Of a DNA stretch of 31,670 nt, positions 23,585 through 30,785 are shown piece after piece. The translations under genes and the position numbers were made by a program. The first letter of the stretch is position 1. Each line of letters opens with the position of its first letter. A model generated the notes under the pieces. The model ran no database searches and was not told the DNA's origin. It was given only the letters and a program-made list of their open reading frames with translations. The stretch spans positions 1 to 31,670 of the forward strand of contig SKHS01000076.1 of NCBI GenBank assembly GCA_007116835.1, given 5' to 3'. The stretch is from Halomonas sp. Its GTDB lineage: Bacteria > Pseudomonadota > Gammaproteobacteria > Pseudomonadales > Halomonadaceae.

Positions 23585-24847
23585 TTATTGCCGATAAATC
23601 AGCTCGGGCGGTTGGCGGGGCGAAGGCGCTGCCAAGCCACTCTGACTCAAGCCACTCTGACTTTCAGCCTGACCCTGCAACTGCTTTGTTTGCAACAGCT
23701 TTGACTGGCGAGCATTGCGGGGAATCAGGGTCGCTTGATCAGAAGTGATTGTGGCATTTTCTGTGATCAGGCTCTCTAACAACCCATGCTGAGGAGAGTG
23801 TTGGCACACGGGGTCAGTGGCGTTCATATCACCGGTTAACAAATAAGCTTGGCAGCGGCAGCCGCCATGGTCTTTATCGCGATCGTCGCACTGTTGGCAA
23901 AGCGTCGGCATCCACTGGGTGCCGCGGAAACGGTTGAAGGCATCGCTTTGGTACCAAATGTCCTGCAGTGATGTCTCTTTGACGTTGGGAAACGCCATCG
24001 GCAGCTCCCTGGCGCTATGGCAGGGCAATACGGCACCATCTGGAGCAACGGTCATAAAAATACTGCCCCAACCGCCCATGCACGCTTTAGGCGCTTGTTC
24101 AAAGTAGTCCGGCACCACAAACAGCAATGACATATCGCGGCCACGCGCCGCGAGTGTTTCACGCCAGCGGTTGGTTTCCGCTTCGGCACGTATCAGCTGT
24201 TCACGGGTGGGCATCAGCGCTTGGCGGTTCAAAAACGCCCAGCCGTAATATTGGCAGTTGGCCAGTTCAACCGCATCTGCGCCTAGCTCATCGCAAAGCG
24301 CAATCAGGTCGCCAATTTGATCGATATTGTGCCGATGCAGCACCACGTTCAACACCATGGGGTAGCCTGCCGATTTGACGGCTTTGGCCATCGCCAGCTT
24401 GTTGGCGTGAGCCTTGGCAGAGCCTGCCAGCGCCTGGGCCAGTTCGGGGTCGGCGGCTTGTAGGCTAATCTGGATATGATCCAGACCTGCTTCTGCCAGG
24501 GCGTCTACCCGCTGGGCAGTGAGGCCCACGCCGGAGGTCAGCAGGTTGGTATAAAAGCCAAGCGTGCGTGCTTCACTTACTAGCGCTTCCAGGTCTTGGC
24601 GAATCAGCGGCTCGCCGCCGGAAAACCCTAACTGAGCCGCCCCCATGGCCCTGGCTTGGCGCAGTACGCTAAACCACGCATCGGTATCCAACTCATTTTG
24701 GTAGCGGGTAAAGGCCAGCGGGTTAGAGCAGTAAGCGCACTGCAGCGGGCAGCGGTAGGTGAGTTCCGCCAGCAGCCATAAAGGCGGTGAGGTCGCTTCA
24801 GCGGCTGGGTTGGCGGAATGTTGATTGAGCATGTTTTTATTAGCCAC
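23585..24847 (-). CDS. pqqE: PqqA peptide cyclase (radical SAM), PqqE
   Basis: A 420-residue radical-SAM/SPASM enzyme that forms the carbon-carbon bond between Glu and Tyr of PqqA. The SAM cluster motif CxxxCxxC is Cys33, Cys37, Cys40 (RCPLQCAYC), followed by GFSGGEPL. SPASM cysteines include KACMGG, LPCHSA and CQQCDDRDKDHGGCRC, then PVCQHS. The GTG at 24847 has a near-perfect AAGGAGG 6 bp upstream and overlaps pqqD by 8 bp. After about residue 355 the usual short C-terminus is replaced by a 65-residue Gln/Ser-rich tail containing SQSGL twice (396-405), encoded by a perfect 15-bp tandem duplication. Catalytic parts appear complete. Confidence 0.93.
   Translation of the reverse strand: MANKNMLNQHSANPAAEATSPPLWLLAELTYRCPLQCAYCSNPLAFTRYQNELDTDAWFSVLRQARAMGAAQLGFSGGEPLIRQDLEALVSEARTLGFYTNLLTSGVGLTAQRVDALAEAGLDHIQISLQAADPELAQALAGSAKAHANKLAMAKAVKSAGYPMVLNVVLHRHNIDQIGDLIALCDELGADAVELANCQYYGWAFLNRQALMPTREQLIRAEAETNRWRETLAARGRDMSLLFVVPDYFEQAPKACMGGWGSIFMTVAPDGAVLPCHSARELPMAFPNVKETSLQDIWYQSDAFNRFRGTQWMPTLCQQCDDRDKDHGGCRCQAYLLTGDMNATDPVCQHSPQHGLLESLITENATITSDQATLIPRNARQSKLLQTKQLQGQAESQSGLSQSGLAAPSPRQPPELIYRQ
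23633..23662. repeat. 15-bp tandem duplication inside pqqE
   Basis: CAAGCCACTCTGACT occurs twice without mismatch at 23633-23647 and 23648-23662. On the minus strand it encodes SQSGL twice and keeps the frame. Confidence 0.95.
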
Positions 24848-25142
24848 AATGCACCTCCTTCACGGCTAGCCAACCGTTGCTGCGGGCTTCATCGATAAAC
24901 TGCACGACGTCGTCTGCTAAGGTCTCTGCGCCTGGGTAGCGCTGCTGTAGGGTGGCGATAATGTCGCCGATAGTTTGCTGGCTGTCGACCTGTTCAAGAA
25001 TCGCGCCGGCAGTCGCGCTGAGCTTGACCATGCCCTCGGGGTAGAGAATAACGTGGCAGCCCTGAATGGCTTCCCACTGTAAGCGCCAGCCGCGTCGCAG
25101 CTGGTAAATATCGTGATGTGACATGGCGAGTTGTTGTGACAT
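24840..25142 (-). CDS. pqqD: PqqD, PqqA-binding peptide chaperone
   Basis: A 100-residue RiPP recognition element protein that presents PqqA to PqqE. The family pattern is present: RRGWRLQWEAIQGCHVILYPEGMVKLSATAGAIL (split here as a beta hairpin at 16-40 and helix at 43-52), then QTIGDIIATLQQRYPGAE and the C-terminal helix with DVVQFIDEARSNGWL. Length is slightly above the usual 90. It overlaps pqqE by 8 bp, as expected for a pair that forms a complex, and follows pqqC by 31 bp. The N-terminus contains a small duplicated MSQQ/MSHH stretch, so MSHH at residue 8 is an alternative start. Confidence 0.92.
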   Translation of the reverse strand: MSQQLAMSHHDIYQLRRGWRLQWEAIQGCHVILYPEGMVKLSATAGAILEQVDSQQTIGDIIATLQQRYPGAETLADDVVQFIDEARSNGWLAVKEVHCG

Positions 25143-25173
25143 GGTGAATTCCCCAACGCTGGTCGATCATGGC

Positions 25174-25962
25174 CTAGTAATGTGAGTGCTCAAGCCCACG
25201 GTGATATACCGCTTCGCGGGTGACGGTGTGATAAGGCGGGCGGTCTAACTGATAGGCCATGGTCATGGCATCCAGCATGCTCCACAGCACATCAAGCTTA
25301 AATTGCAGAATGTCCAGCGCGCGCTGCTGCAGTGCCACGGTCGTACATACGCCTAAGGCGATTTCCAGGCCATGCTCAACGTCTCGGCGGGCCTCGCTGA
25401 GCCGCTTGCGGAAATAGCGATAGCCCTGCTCGTTGATCCATGGGTAGTGCTGGGGCCAGGTATCCAAGCGGTTTTGGTGGGCAAGTGGCGCAAACAGTTC
25501 AGTCAGCGATGAGATCGCTGCCTCCTGCCAGGGCGCACGGGCGACAAAGTGGCGGTAGGCATCAACTGCAAAGCGCACGCCGGGTAACACACGCTCCTGG
25601 GAAAGCAGCGTATGACGCGGTAACCCTACGGCTTCACCGAGCGCCAACCAGGCTTCAATTCCGCCTTCATCTTCAGCGTGGCCGTCGTGGTCAAGCAGGC
25701 GTTGTACCCATCGCCTGCGGGTAGCGGCATCGGGGCAGTTGGCCAGCAGCGCGGCATCTTTTTGGGGAATCATCAGCTGGTAGTAAAAGCGGTTAGCCAC
25801 CCAGCCCTGCAGTTGCTCTCGGGTAAGTTCGCCATTGGCCATCGCCTGCTGAAAGGGGTGGTTAAGGTGGTAGTACTGCCCTTTACTCATTAGCGCTTCA
25901 CGGAACGCCTCCCGGCTGAGCGGGGTGGTAGAAGCGCAGGGCGTTATCGCTGTCAGCGCCAT
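25174..25962 (-). CDS. pqqC: Pyrroloquinoline-quinone synthase PqqC
   Basis: A 262-residue cofactor-free oxidase of the TENA/PqqC fold, catalysing ring closure and the eight-electron oxidation that completes PQQ. The conserved blocks are HPFQ (35-38), NRFYYQ (57-62), PQKDAALL (66-73), DHDG (91-94) and YPWI near the C-terminal third. Length agrees with the family (about 250). AGGAG lies 7 bp before the ATG. It is separated from pqqB by 65 bp and from pqqD by 31 bp. Confidence 0.95.
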   Translation of the reverse strand: MALTAITPCASTTPLSREAFREALMSKGQYYHLNHPFQQAMANGELTREQLQGWVANRFYYQLMIPQKDAALLANCPDAATRRRWVQRLLDHDGHAEDEGGIEAWLALGEAVGLPRHTLLSQERVLPGVRFAVDAYRHFVARAPWQEAAISSLTELFAPLAHQNRLDTWPQHYPWINEQGYRYFRKRLSEARRDVEHGLEIALGVCTTVALQQRALDILQFKLDVLWSMLDAMTMAYQLDRPPYHTVTREAVYHRGLEHSHY

Positions 25963-26027
25963 GATCTATCTCCTGATTGTTATTGTTAGTGCTGCTGATG
26001 TCAGTGCTCTGTAAAGAAACAGGTCGG

Positions 26028-26951
26028 CTATAGGGTAAGTTTCATACCGTCGTAAGCGGTTTCGATACCTGCGGCCTGCACCGTTTTCGCTGCATCGCTT
26101 GCGCTGTTCAATATCGGATTAGTGTTGTTGATATGAATCAAAATGCGCCGCGTGCTGCTGGGTAGTTCGCTCAACAGCTCACACATACCGCCGTTGCCAT
26201 TGAGCGCGAGATGACCCATTTGTTGGCCTGTAGAGGTGCCAACGCCGAGTGTCTGCATTTCATTGTCTTCCCACAGGGTGCCATCGACCATCACCACATC
26301 AGCAGCGTTTAAGAAACGCATCGCCAGCGGTGTTGGGTTGCCAAGACCAGGGGCATAGCAAAGCGACTTGCCGCTGCGGCGGTCGACTATATACAGCCCT
26401 AAATTATCGCCACAGGAGGGTGCGCCGCGCCGTGGTGAGTAGGGCGGGGCATTGCTGTGTAGTGCAAAGGCGGTGAGTGCGATATCGGGCAGAAAGGGAA
26501 TCGAAAATTCGGTAACTTCCTGCTGATTTTCCAACCCAATCGGCTGCCACTGCAGTCCGCCCCAGTGCTCCAGCATCGGGAAGAGCGGAAAGCCGGTAGA
26601 TAAATCGCGATGCACATTGGGCGTGCACCATACCTCCAGCGGGCAGCCCTCTCTTAGTGAAAGTAGCCCGGTGACGTGGTCGATCTGGGCATCCACCAGC
26701 AGCACGCCGCGAACACCGCTGCCACGCAGCTCGCTTGGCCATAATTCCGGATTAGCATTGAGCTGGGCGCGAATGTCAGGGGACGCATTGCATAGCAACC
26801 ACTGTTTGCCATCCACGCTTAACGCGATCGATGACTGGGTGCACGGCTGATGGTCGGCACTGCCCTGGCGAGCGTGATAGCAGTTCGGACAGTTGCAATT
26901 CCACTGGGGAAAGCCGCCGCCTGCGGCAGCCCCAAGAACTAAAACCTGCAT
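26028..26951 (-). CDS. pqqB: PqqB, metallo-beta-lactamase-fold hydroxylase of PQQ synthesis
   Basis: A 307-residue PqqB of standard length. The start MQVLVLGAAAGGGFPQWNC and the structural zinc motif CNCPNC (19-24) are family hallmarks; the MBL-fold active-site region is DAQIDHVTGLL. PqqB is thought to hydroxylate the Glu-Tyr intermediate in the cytoplasm. GGAGG precedes the ATG. The gene lies 92 bp after pqqA with a hairpin in the gap, then continues into pqqC. Confidence 0.95.
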   Translation of the reverse strand: MQVLVLGAAAGGGFPQWNCNCPNCYHARQGSADHQPCTQSSIALSVDGKQWLLCNASPDIRAQLNANPELWPSELRGSGVRGVLLVDAQIDHVTGLLSLREGCPLEVWCTPNVHRDLSTGFPLFPMLEHWGGLQWQPIGLENQQEVTEFSIPFLPDIALTAFALHSNAPPYSPRRGAPSCGDNLGLYIVDRRSGKSLCYAPGLGNPTPLAMRFLNAADVVMVDGTLWEDNEMQTLGVGTSTGQQMGHLALNGNGGMCELLSELPSSTRRILIHINNTNPILNSASDAAKTVQAAGIETAYDGMKLTL

Positions 26952-26984
26952 AGGCTGGCCTCCTACGTTGGTGCTGCGGTGAAA

Positions 26985-27023
26985 GCCCCTGCCCGGTAAG
27001 AATGAGTTGCTAAAGACAGGGGC
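26985..27023 (-). terminator. Hairpin between pqqA and pqqB (possible attenuator)
   Basis: GCCCCTG (26985-26991) and CAGGGGC (27017-27023) pair perfectly across a 25-nt loop, inside the 92-bp gap after the pqqA stop. Only three T follow on the minus strand, so it would be a partial terminator or RNA-stability element, letting pqqA messenger exceed that of the biosynthetic genes. Confidence 0.4.
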
Positions 27024-27043
27024 CGTGACTCGGTTGCTAGAGA

Positions 27044-27115
27044 TTAGCGGGTAGAGATATACAGCGTTACTTCAAAACCAAGGCGCATATCGTGATAGGT
27101 CGGTTTGGTCCACAT
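27044..27115 (-). CDS. pqqA: PqqA, PQQ precursor peptide
   Basis: A 23-residue peptide, too short for most gene finders. It begins MWTKPTYHDMRLGFEVTLY and ends ISTR. Glu15 and Tyr19, in the invariant E-V-T-x-Y core, are the residues joined by PqqE and converted into PQQ. A strong ribosome-binding site, AGGAGAG (27122-27128), lies 6 bp upstream. It is the first gene of the pqqABCDE operon, with the inverted repeat at 27198-27241 upstream as a candidate control site. Confidence 0.96.
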   Translation of the reverse strand: MWTKPTYHDMRLGFEVTLYISTR

Positions 27116-27496
27116 AAGAGACTCTCCTGCGTTGTTAATCATGTTGTTGTGAGTGTTCATGCGAGTGTTGATATGGGAGTTGGTGGCAGTTCATCGTGTT
27201 TGCCCTACCCACTTCTTCAGTTAATCACTGGTAGGGCAAACTGCCTGCGGTACTTTGGGAGTAGTTTTCTCGCCCTTTTGGTGGGGATTGATGCCAATTC
27301 AAGTGCATGTTGTAGTTAAACAACGCAGTTGAATCCAAGGTTGAATAGTAACTGGCGGTCGCCGCGTTAGATCCTAGACTGCTATCTGGCGTAATCACTT
27401 GCGCTAGCAGTAAGGTTCAGCGCTCAATGGCCAGGGGTGAAAACGTAAGCGTTTTGGTACTGGCGCTGGAAATGGGCTAATTAAGGGAGAAAGCGT
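27116..27496. other. Divergent intergenic region between pqqA and pntA
   Basis: This 381-bp stretch holds the pqqA ribosome-binding site (27122-27128), a perfect 12-bp inverted repeat (27198-27241), a structured region before pntA with AAAACG/CGTTTT arms (27440-27455) inside GCCAG/CTGGC arms (27430-27464), and the pntA ribosome-binding site AAGGGAGA. No convincing protein-coding signal is seen: one short open frame across pqqA on the plus strand has no ribosome-binding site and no family resemblance. I could not identify confident -35/-10 pairs. Confidence 0.7.
27198..27241. promoter_or_regulatory. Perfect 12-bp inverted repeat upstream of pqqA
   Basis: GTTTGCCCTACC (27198-27209) and GGTAGGGCAAAC (27230-27241) are exact inverted arms separated by 20 bp, 83-126 bp before the pqqA ATG. 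Arm centres are 32 bp apart, about three helical turns, which suits cooperative binding of a dimeric activator to one face of the DNA. CAGT/ACTG (27218-27221 and 27227-27230) nests inside. Confidence 0.5.
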
Positions 27497-29068
27497 GTGA
27501 AAATAGGCGCACCGAAAGAGACAGCTCAAGGAGAAGCGCGTGTAGCGCTTACTCCTGAGAGCGCTAAGCAGCTTCAAAAGCTAGGCCATGAGTGCCTGGT
27601 AGAAGCCGGCGCGGGGGCTGCCGCGGGCTTTAATGACGACACGTATCGCGACGCTGGCGTCAGCGTTGTGGAAAGTGCGGAAGCGCTGTGGCGTGATGCG
27701 GACGTGGTGATTAAAGTCCGTGAACCTTCGGAAACAGAGGCTCACTACTTGCGGGAAGGCCAGACGCTGATTGCGTTTTTCTGGCCAGCACAGAACGAAG
27801 CGCTGTTGGAAACCTGTAAGGCCCAAGGCGCGACCGTTATTGCGATGGATATGGTGCCGCGTATTTCACGGGCGCAGAAGATGGACGCGCTCTCCTCCAT
27901 GGCCAATATCGCGGGCTACCGTGCGGTCATTGAGGCGGGCAATAACTTTGGCCGTTTCTTTACAGGTCAGGTCACCGCTGCCGGTAAAGTGCCACCAGCT
28001 AAAGTGCTGGTGATCGGCGCAGGTGTAGCGGGCTTGGCAGCGATTGGTACCGCGACCAGCCTAGGAGCCGTGGTGCGTGCGTTTGACGTGCGCCCAGAGG
28101 TGTCCGAGCAGATTGAATCCATGGGTGCTGAATTCCTGTTCCTCGATTTTGAGGACAGCCAGGACGGCTCGGAAAGTGGTGGCTATGCCTCGCCTTCAAG
28201 CCCAGAGTTTCGCGAAAAGCAACTGGCGTGTTTCCGCGAACAAGCACCGGATGTCGATATCGTTATCACCACGGCGCTGATTCCCGGTAGGCCCGCGCCA
28301 AAGCTGTGGTTGGAAGATATGGTCGCCGCCATGAAGCCTGGCTCGGTGATTATTGATCTAGCCGCTGAAAAAGGCGGTAACTGCGATTTAACCAAGCCGG
28401 ATGAGCGCGTAGTGTCTGATAACGGCGTCGTGGTGGTTGGCTACACTGACTTCCCGTCACGCATGGCCACCCAAGCGTCACTGCTGTACGCCACCAACAT
28501 TCGCCACATGCTGACCGATCTCACGCCGGAGAAAGATGGCGTTATCCAGCACAACATGGAAGACGATGTCATTCGCGGTGCGACGGTCACCCACCAGGGC
28601 GATATCACCTTCCCGCCGCCGCCGCCTAAAGTAAAAGCGATTGCCGCGGCGAAGCCGAAGAAAAAAGAGAAAGAACCAACCCCTGAAGAGAAGAAAGCCA
28701 CTGAATTGGCCACCTTTAAAGCGCAAACAAAGCGTCAAGTTGGTCTGCTCGCCGTGGGTGGTGCGCTCATGCTGCTGTTGGGTCAAATAGCCCCTGCCTC
28801 CTTTATGCAGCACTTCATTGTGTTTGTATTGGCATGTTTTATTGGCTTCCAGGTGATCTGGAAAGTCAGTCATTCGCTGCACACGCCGCTCATGGCGGTT
28901 ACTAACGCCATTTCGGGGATCATTATATTAGGGGCAATTTTGCAAATCGGCTCAGGCAGTGGGGTCGTCATTGTGCTGGCGACCATTTCGGTACTCATTG
29001 CGACGATCAATGTTGTGGGTGGCTTCCTGGTGACACGCCGGATGCTTGCCATGTTCCAAAAATCCTAA
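27497..29068 (+). CDS. pntA: NAD(P) transhydrogenase, alpha subunit
   Basis: A 523-residue PntA of the E. coli two-subunit type. With PntB it couples proton entry to hydride transfer from NADH to NADP+ in the inner membrane. Domain I (1-370) binds NAD(H), with GAGVAG (174-179) and the RPEV region after it. A Pro/Lys-rich linker follows (PPPPPKVK to KKKEKEPTPEEKK, about 373-403). About four membrane helices fill the C-terminus (413-515), as in single-chain alpha subunits. The start is GTG with AAGGGAGA upstream. PntA and PntB are separated by 16 bp. NADPH supply may link it to oxidative-stress defence beside katG, but co-location is the only evidence. Confidence 0.95.
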   Translation: MKIGAPKETAQGEARVALTPESAKQLQKLGHECLVEAGAGAAAGFNDDTYRDAGVSVVESAEALWRDADVVIKVREPSETEAHYLREGQTLIAFFWPAQNEALLETCKAQGATVIAMDMVPRISRAQKMDALSSMANIAGYRAVIEAGNNFGRFFTGQVTAAGKVPPAKVLVIGAGVAGLAAIGTATSLGAVVRAFDVRPEVSEQIESMGAEFLFLDFEDSQDGSESGGYASPSSPEFREKQLACFREQAPDVDIVITTALIPGRPAPKLWLEDMVAAMKPGSVIIDLAAEKGGNCDLTKPDERVVSDNGVVVVGYTDFPSRMATQASLLYATNIRHMLTDLTPEKDGVIQHNMEDDVIRGATVTHQGDITFPPPPPKVKAIAAAKPKKKEKEPTPEEKKATELATFKAQTKRQVGLLAVGGALMLLLGQIAPASFMQHFIVFVLACFIGFQVIWKVSHSLHTPLMAVTNAISGIIILGAILQIGSGSGVVIVLATISVLIATINVVGGFLVTRRMLAMFQKS

Positions 29069-29084
29069 GCGGCGGAGAAACGAT

Positions 29085-30527
29085 ATGTTAGGACAAGGAT
29101 TCGTATCTGCCGCGGCAATTGCGGCAAGTGTGCTATTTATTTTATCGCTAGGCGGCCTGAGTAATCAGGAAAAAGCCAAGCGTGCCGTATGGTACGGCAT
29201 TGTGGGTATGGCCGTGGCGGTGTTCTTTACCTCCTTCGGACCAGGGATCGGCGGCTACTGGTGGCTGATTCCCGCCATGCTAATTGGTGCTGTGGTCGGT
29301 GTTTATGTAGCAGGCAAGGTCGAAATGACCGAAATGCCTCAGTTGGTAGCGGCGCTACATAGCTTTGTGGGGTTGGCGGCTGTCTTTGTAGCCTGGAGTG
29401 CGGACTTAGAGCGCCGCCGGGTGCTGGCAGCTCAAGCGGCTGATGGCGTGATGCAAGAGTTTTCCGCTTTTGCTGCGTTGGTGGCTACAAAAGCCCCTGA
29501 CGAGCTTACTTTCCTTCAGCTTGAGGTAGTGTTCGCGATCTTCATCGGTGCGGTGACCTTTACCGGTTCGGTGGTCGCGTTTGGTAAATTGGCAGGTAAG
29601 GTCGATGGCAAACCTCGTCAACTGCCAGGTGGGCATAAGCTCAATGCCGGTGCGGCGGCGCTTTCATTGCTACTCGCGATTCTTTACCTCAATGGCGCTG
29701 GCTTCTGGACACTGATTTTGCTGGCGGCGCTGGCCTTCTTTATCGGCTATCACCTGATTATGGGCATTGGTGGTGCGGATATGCCGGTGGTGGTGTCGAT
29801 GCTGAACAGCTATTCAGGCTGGGCAGCGGCGGCGATCGGTTTCACGCTTTCCAACGATTTGTTGATCGTTACCGGCGCGCTGGTGGGCTCTTCAGGGGCG
29901 ATTCTGTCTTACATCATGTGTAAGGCGATGAACCGCAACTTTATCAACGTTATTTTGGGTGGTTTTGGTGGTACCCAGGGGCCCGCTGCTGAGATTGAGG
30001 GCGAGCAGATTGCCATTGATGCAGCCGGTGTAGCCAGTGCCTTAAATGATGCGGATAGCGTGATTATCGTGCCGGGTTACGGCATGGCGGTAGCGCAAGC
30101 GCAAAGTGCGGTGAGTGATCTGGTGCGCAAACTGCGGGCATCGGGTAAAAACGTGCGCTTTGGTATTCACCCAGTGGCGGGGCGTTTGCCCGGGCATATG
30201 AACGTGCTCTTGGCAGAAGCCAAAGTGCCTTACGATATCGTGCTGGAAATGGATGAGATCAACGACGACTTCGCCAGCACTGACGTGGTGATCGTGATTG
30301 GCTCCAACGACATCGTCAATCCCTCTGCGGAAGAAGATCCCAACAGCCCCATCGCTGGCATGCCAGTGTTGAAGGTGTGGGAAGCCAAGCAGGTGTTTGT
30401 CAGTAAGCGTGGCCAAGGCACCGGCTACTCTGGCATTGAGAACCCGCTGTTTTTCAAAGAGAACACGCGTATGTTCTATGGTGATGCACGCGATAGTTTG
30501 AACGCGCTGCTGCCAATGGTGGAGTAA
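29085..30527 (+). CDS. pntB: NAD(P) transhydrogenase, beta subunit
   Basis: A 480-residue PntB. The first about 285 residues carry the multi-helix proton-conducting membrane domain II (for example AAAIAASVLFILSLGGL and LLILLAALAFF-like helices). The remainder is the NADP(H)-binding domain III, with the motif VPGYGMAVAQAQ, then FGIHPVAGRLPGHMNVLLAEA and GSNDIVNP, and ending with ENTRMFYGDA. The ATG at 29085 was chosen because GGAG lies just upstream; the frame extends to an ATG at 29046 inside pntA without a family-like sequence. It is followed by a strong terminator. Confidence 0.95.
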   Translation: MLGQGFVSAAAIAASVLFILSLGGLSNQEKAKRAVWYGIVGMAVAVFFTSFGPGIGGYWWLIPAMLIGAVVGVYVAGKVEMTEMPQLVAALHSFVGLAAVFVAWSADLERRRVLAAQAADGVMQEFSAFAALVATKAPDELTFLQLEVVFAIFIGAVTFTGSVVAFGKLAGKVDGKPRQLPGGHKLNAGAAALSLLLAILYLNGAGFWTLILLAALAFFIGYHLIMGIGGADMPVVVSMLNSYSGWAAAAIGFTLSNDLLIVTGALVGSSGAILSYIMCKAMNRNFINVILGGFGGTQGPAAEIEGEQIAIDAAGVASALNDADSVIIVPGYGMAVAQAQSAVSDLVRKLRASGKNVRFGIHPVAGRLPGHMNVLLAEAKVPYDIVLEMDEINDDFASTDVVIVIGSNDIVNPSAEEDPNSPIAGMPVLKVWEAKQVFVSKRGQGTGYSGIENPLFFKENTRMFYGDARDSLNALLPMVE

Positions 30528-30560
30528 ACGCTAGAAAACGCTATCCTGATAGCAATAAGG

Positions 30561-30589
30561 GCAGGGCGTCTAACGCCCTGCTTTTTTTT
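30561..30589 (+). terminator. Intrinsic terminator after pntB
   Basis: GCAGGGCGT (30561-30569) and ACGCCCTGC (30573-30581) form a 9-bp GC-rich stem (closing pairs may open for the 3-nt loop), followed directly by eight T (30582-30589). It ends the pntAB operon 33 bp after the stop. Confidence 0.95.
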
Positions 30590-30654
30590 AATAAGCAGCA
30601 GTTAATAAGTAATAACTATCGATCTGTTGATTAAATCCAAATTGTAGCTATGAG

Positions 30655-30668
30655 TAAGGTGCTTTAAA
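30655..30668 (+). promoter_or_regulatory. katG promoter candidate with TAAGGTGCT element
   Basis: TAAGGTGCT (30655-30663) leads into an extended -10, TG-C-TTTAAA (30660-30668), with an imperfect TTGTAG at 30642-30647 as a short-spaced -35. The element and its register to the -10 match those upstream of ercA and the cytochrome operon. A transcript starting near 30675 would carry a leader of about 110 nt. Confidence 0.35.
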
Positions 30669-30696
30669 ACTGTAGCATGTTGATGACGCGCTCTAG

Positions 30697-30760
30697 GTTG
30701 CACCCAGTGCAACAACAGCAGTGAGAGCGCCGACCGTCTATTTCCTTGGCCGGTCCAAGG
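30697..30760. promoter_or_regulatory. Two inverted repeats in the katG leader
   Basis: GTTGCAC (30697-30703) and GTGCAAC (30707-30713) form a perfect repeat around CCA. CCTTGG (30744-30749) and CCAAGG (30755-30760) form a second around five bases. Either could be an operator or a leader hairpin. The katG ribosome-binding site GGGGAG is at 30774-30779. Confidence 0.4.
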
Positions 30761-30785
30761 CAAAGAGCAAGAAGGGGAGAAAAAT

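Noticed and set aside
27092..27319. 75-residue open frame on the plus strand across pqqA
   Set aside because: It is antisense to the recognised pqqA, has no ribosome-binding site and shows no family resemblance.
30610..30660. OxyR binding site upstream of katG
   Set aside because: Two CTAT quarter-sites exist, but they are 32 bp apart instead of 22 and the intervening quarter-sites are missing.
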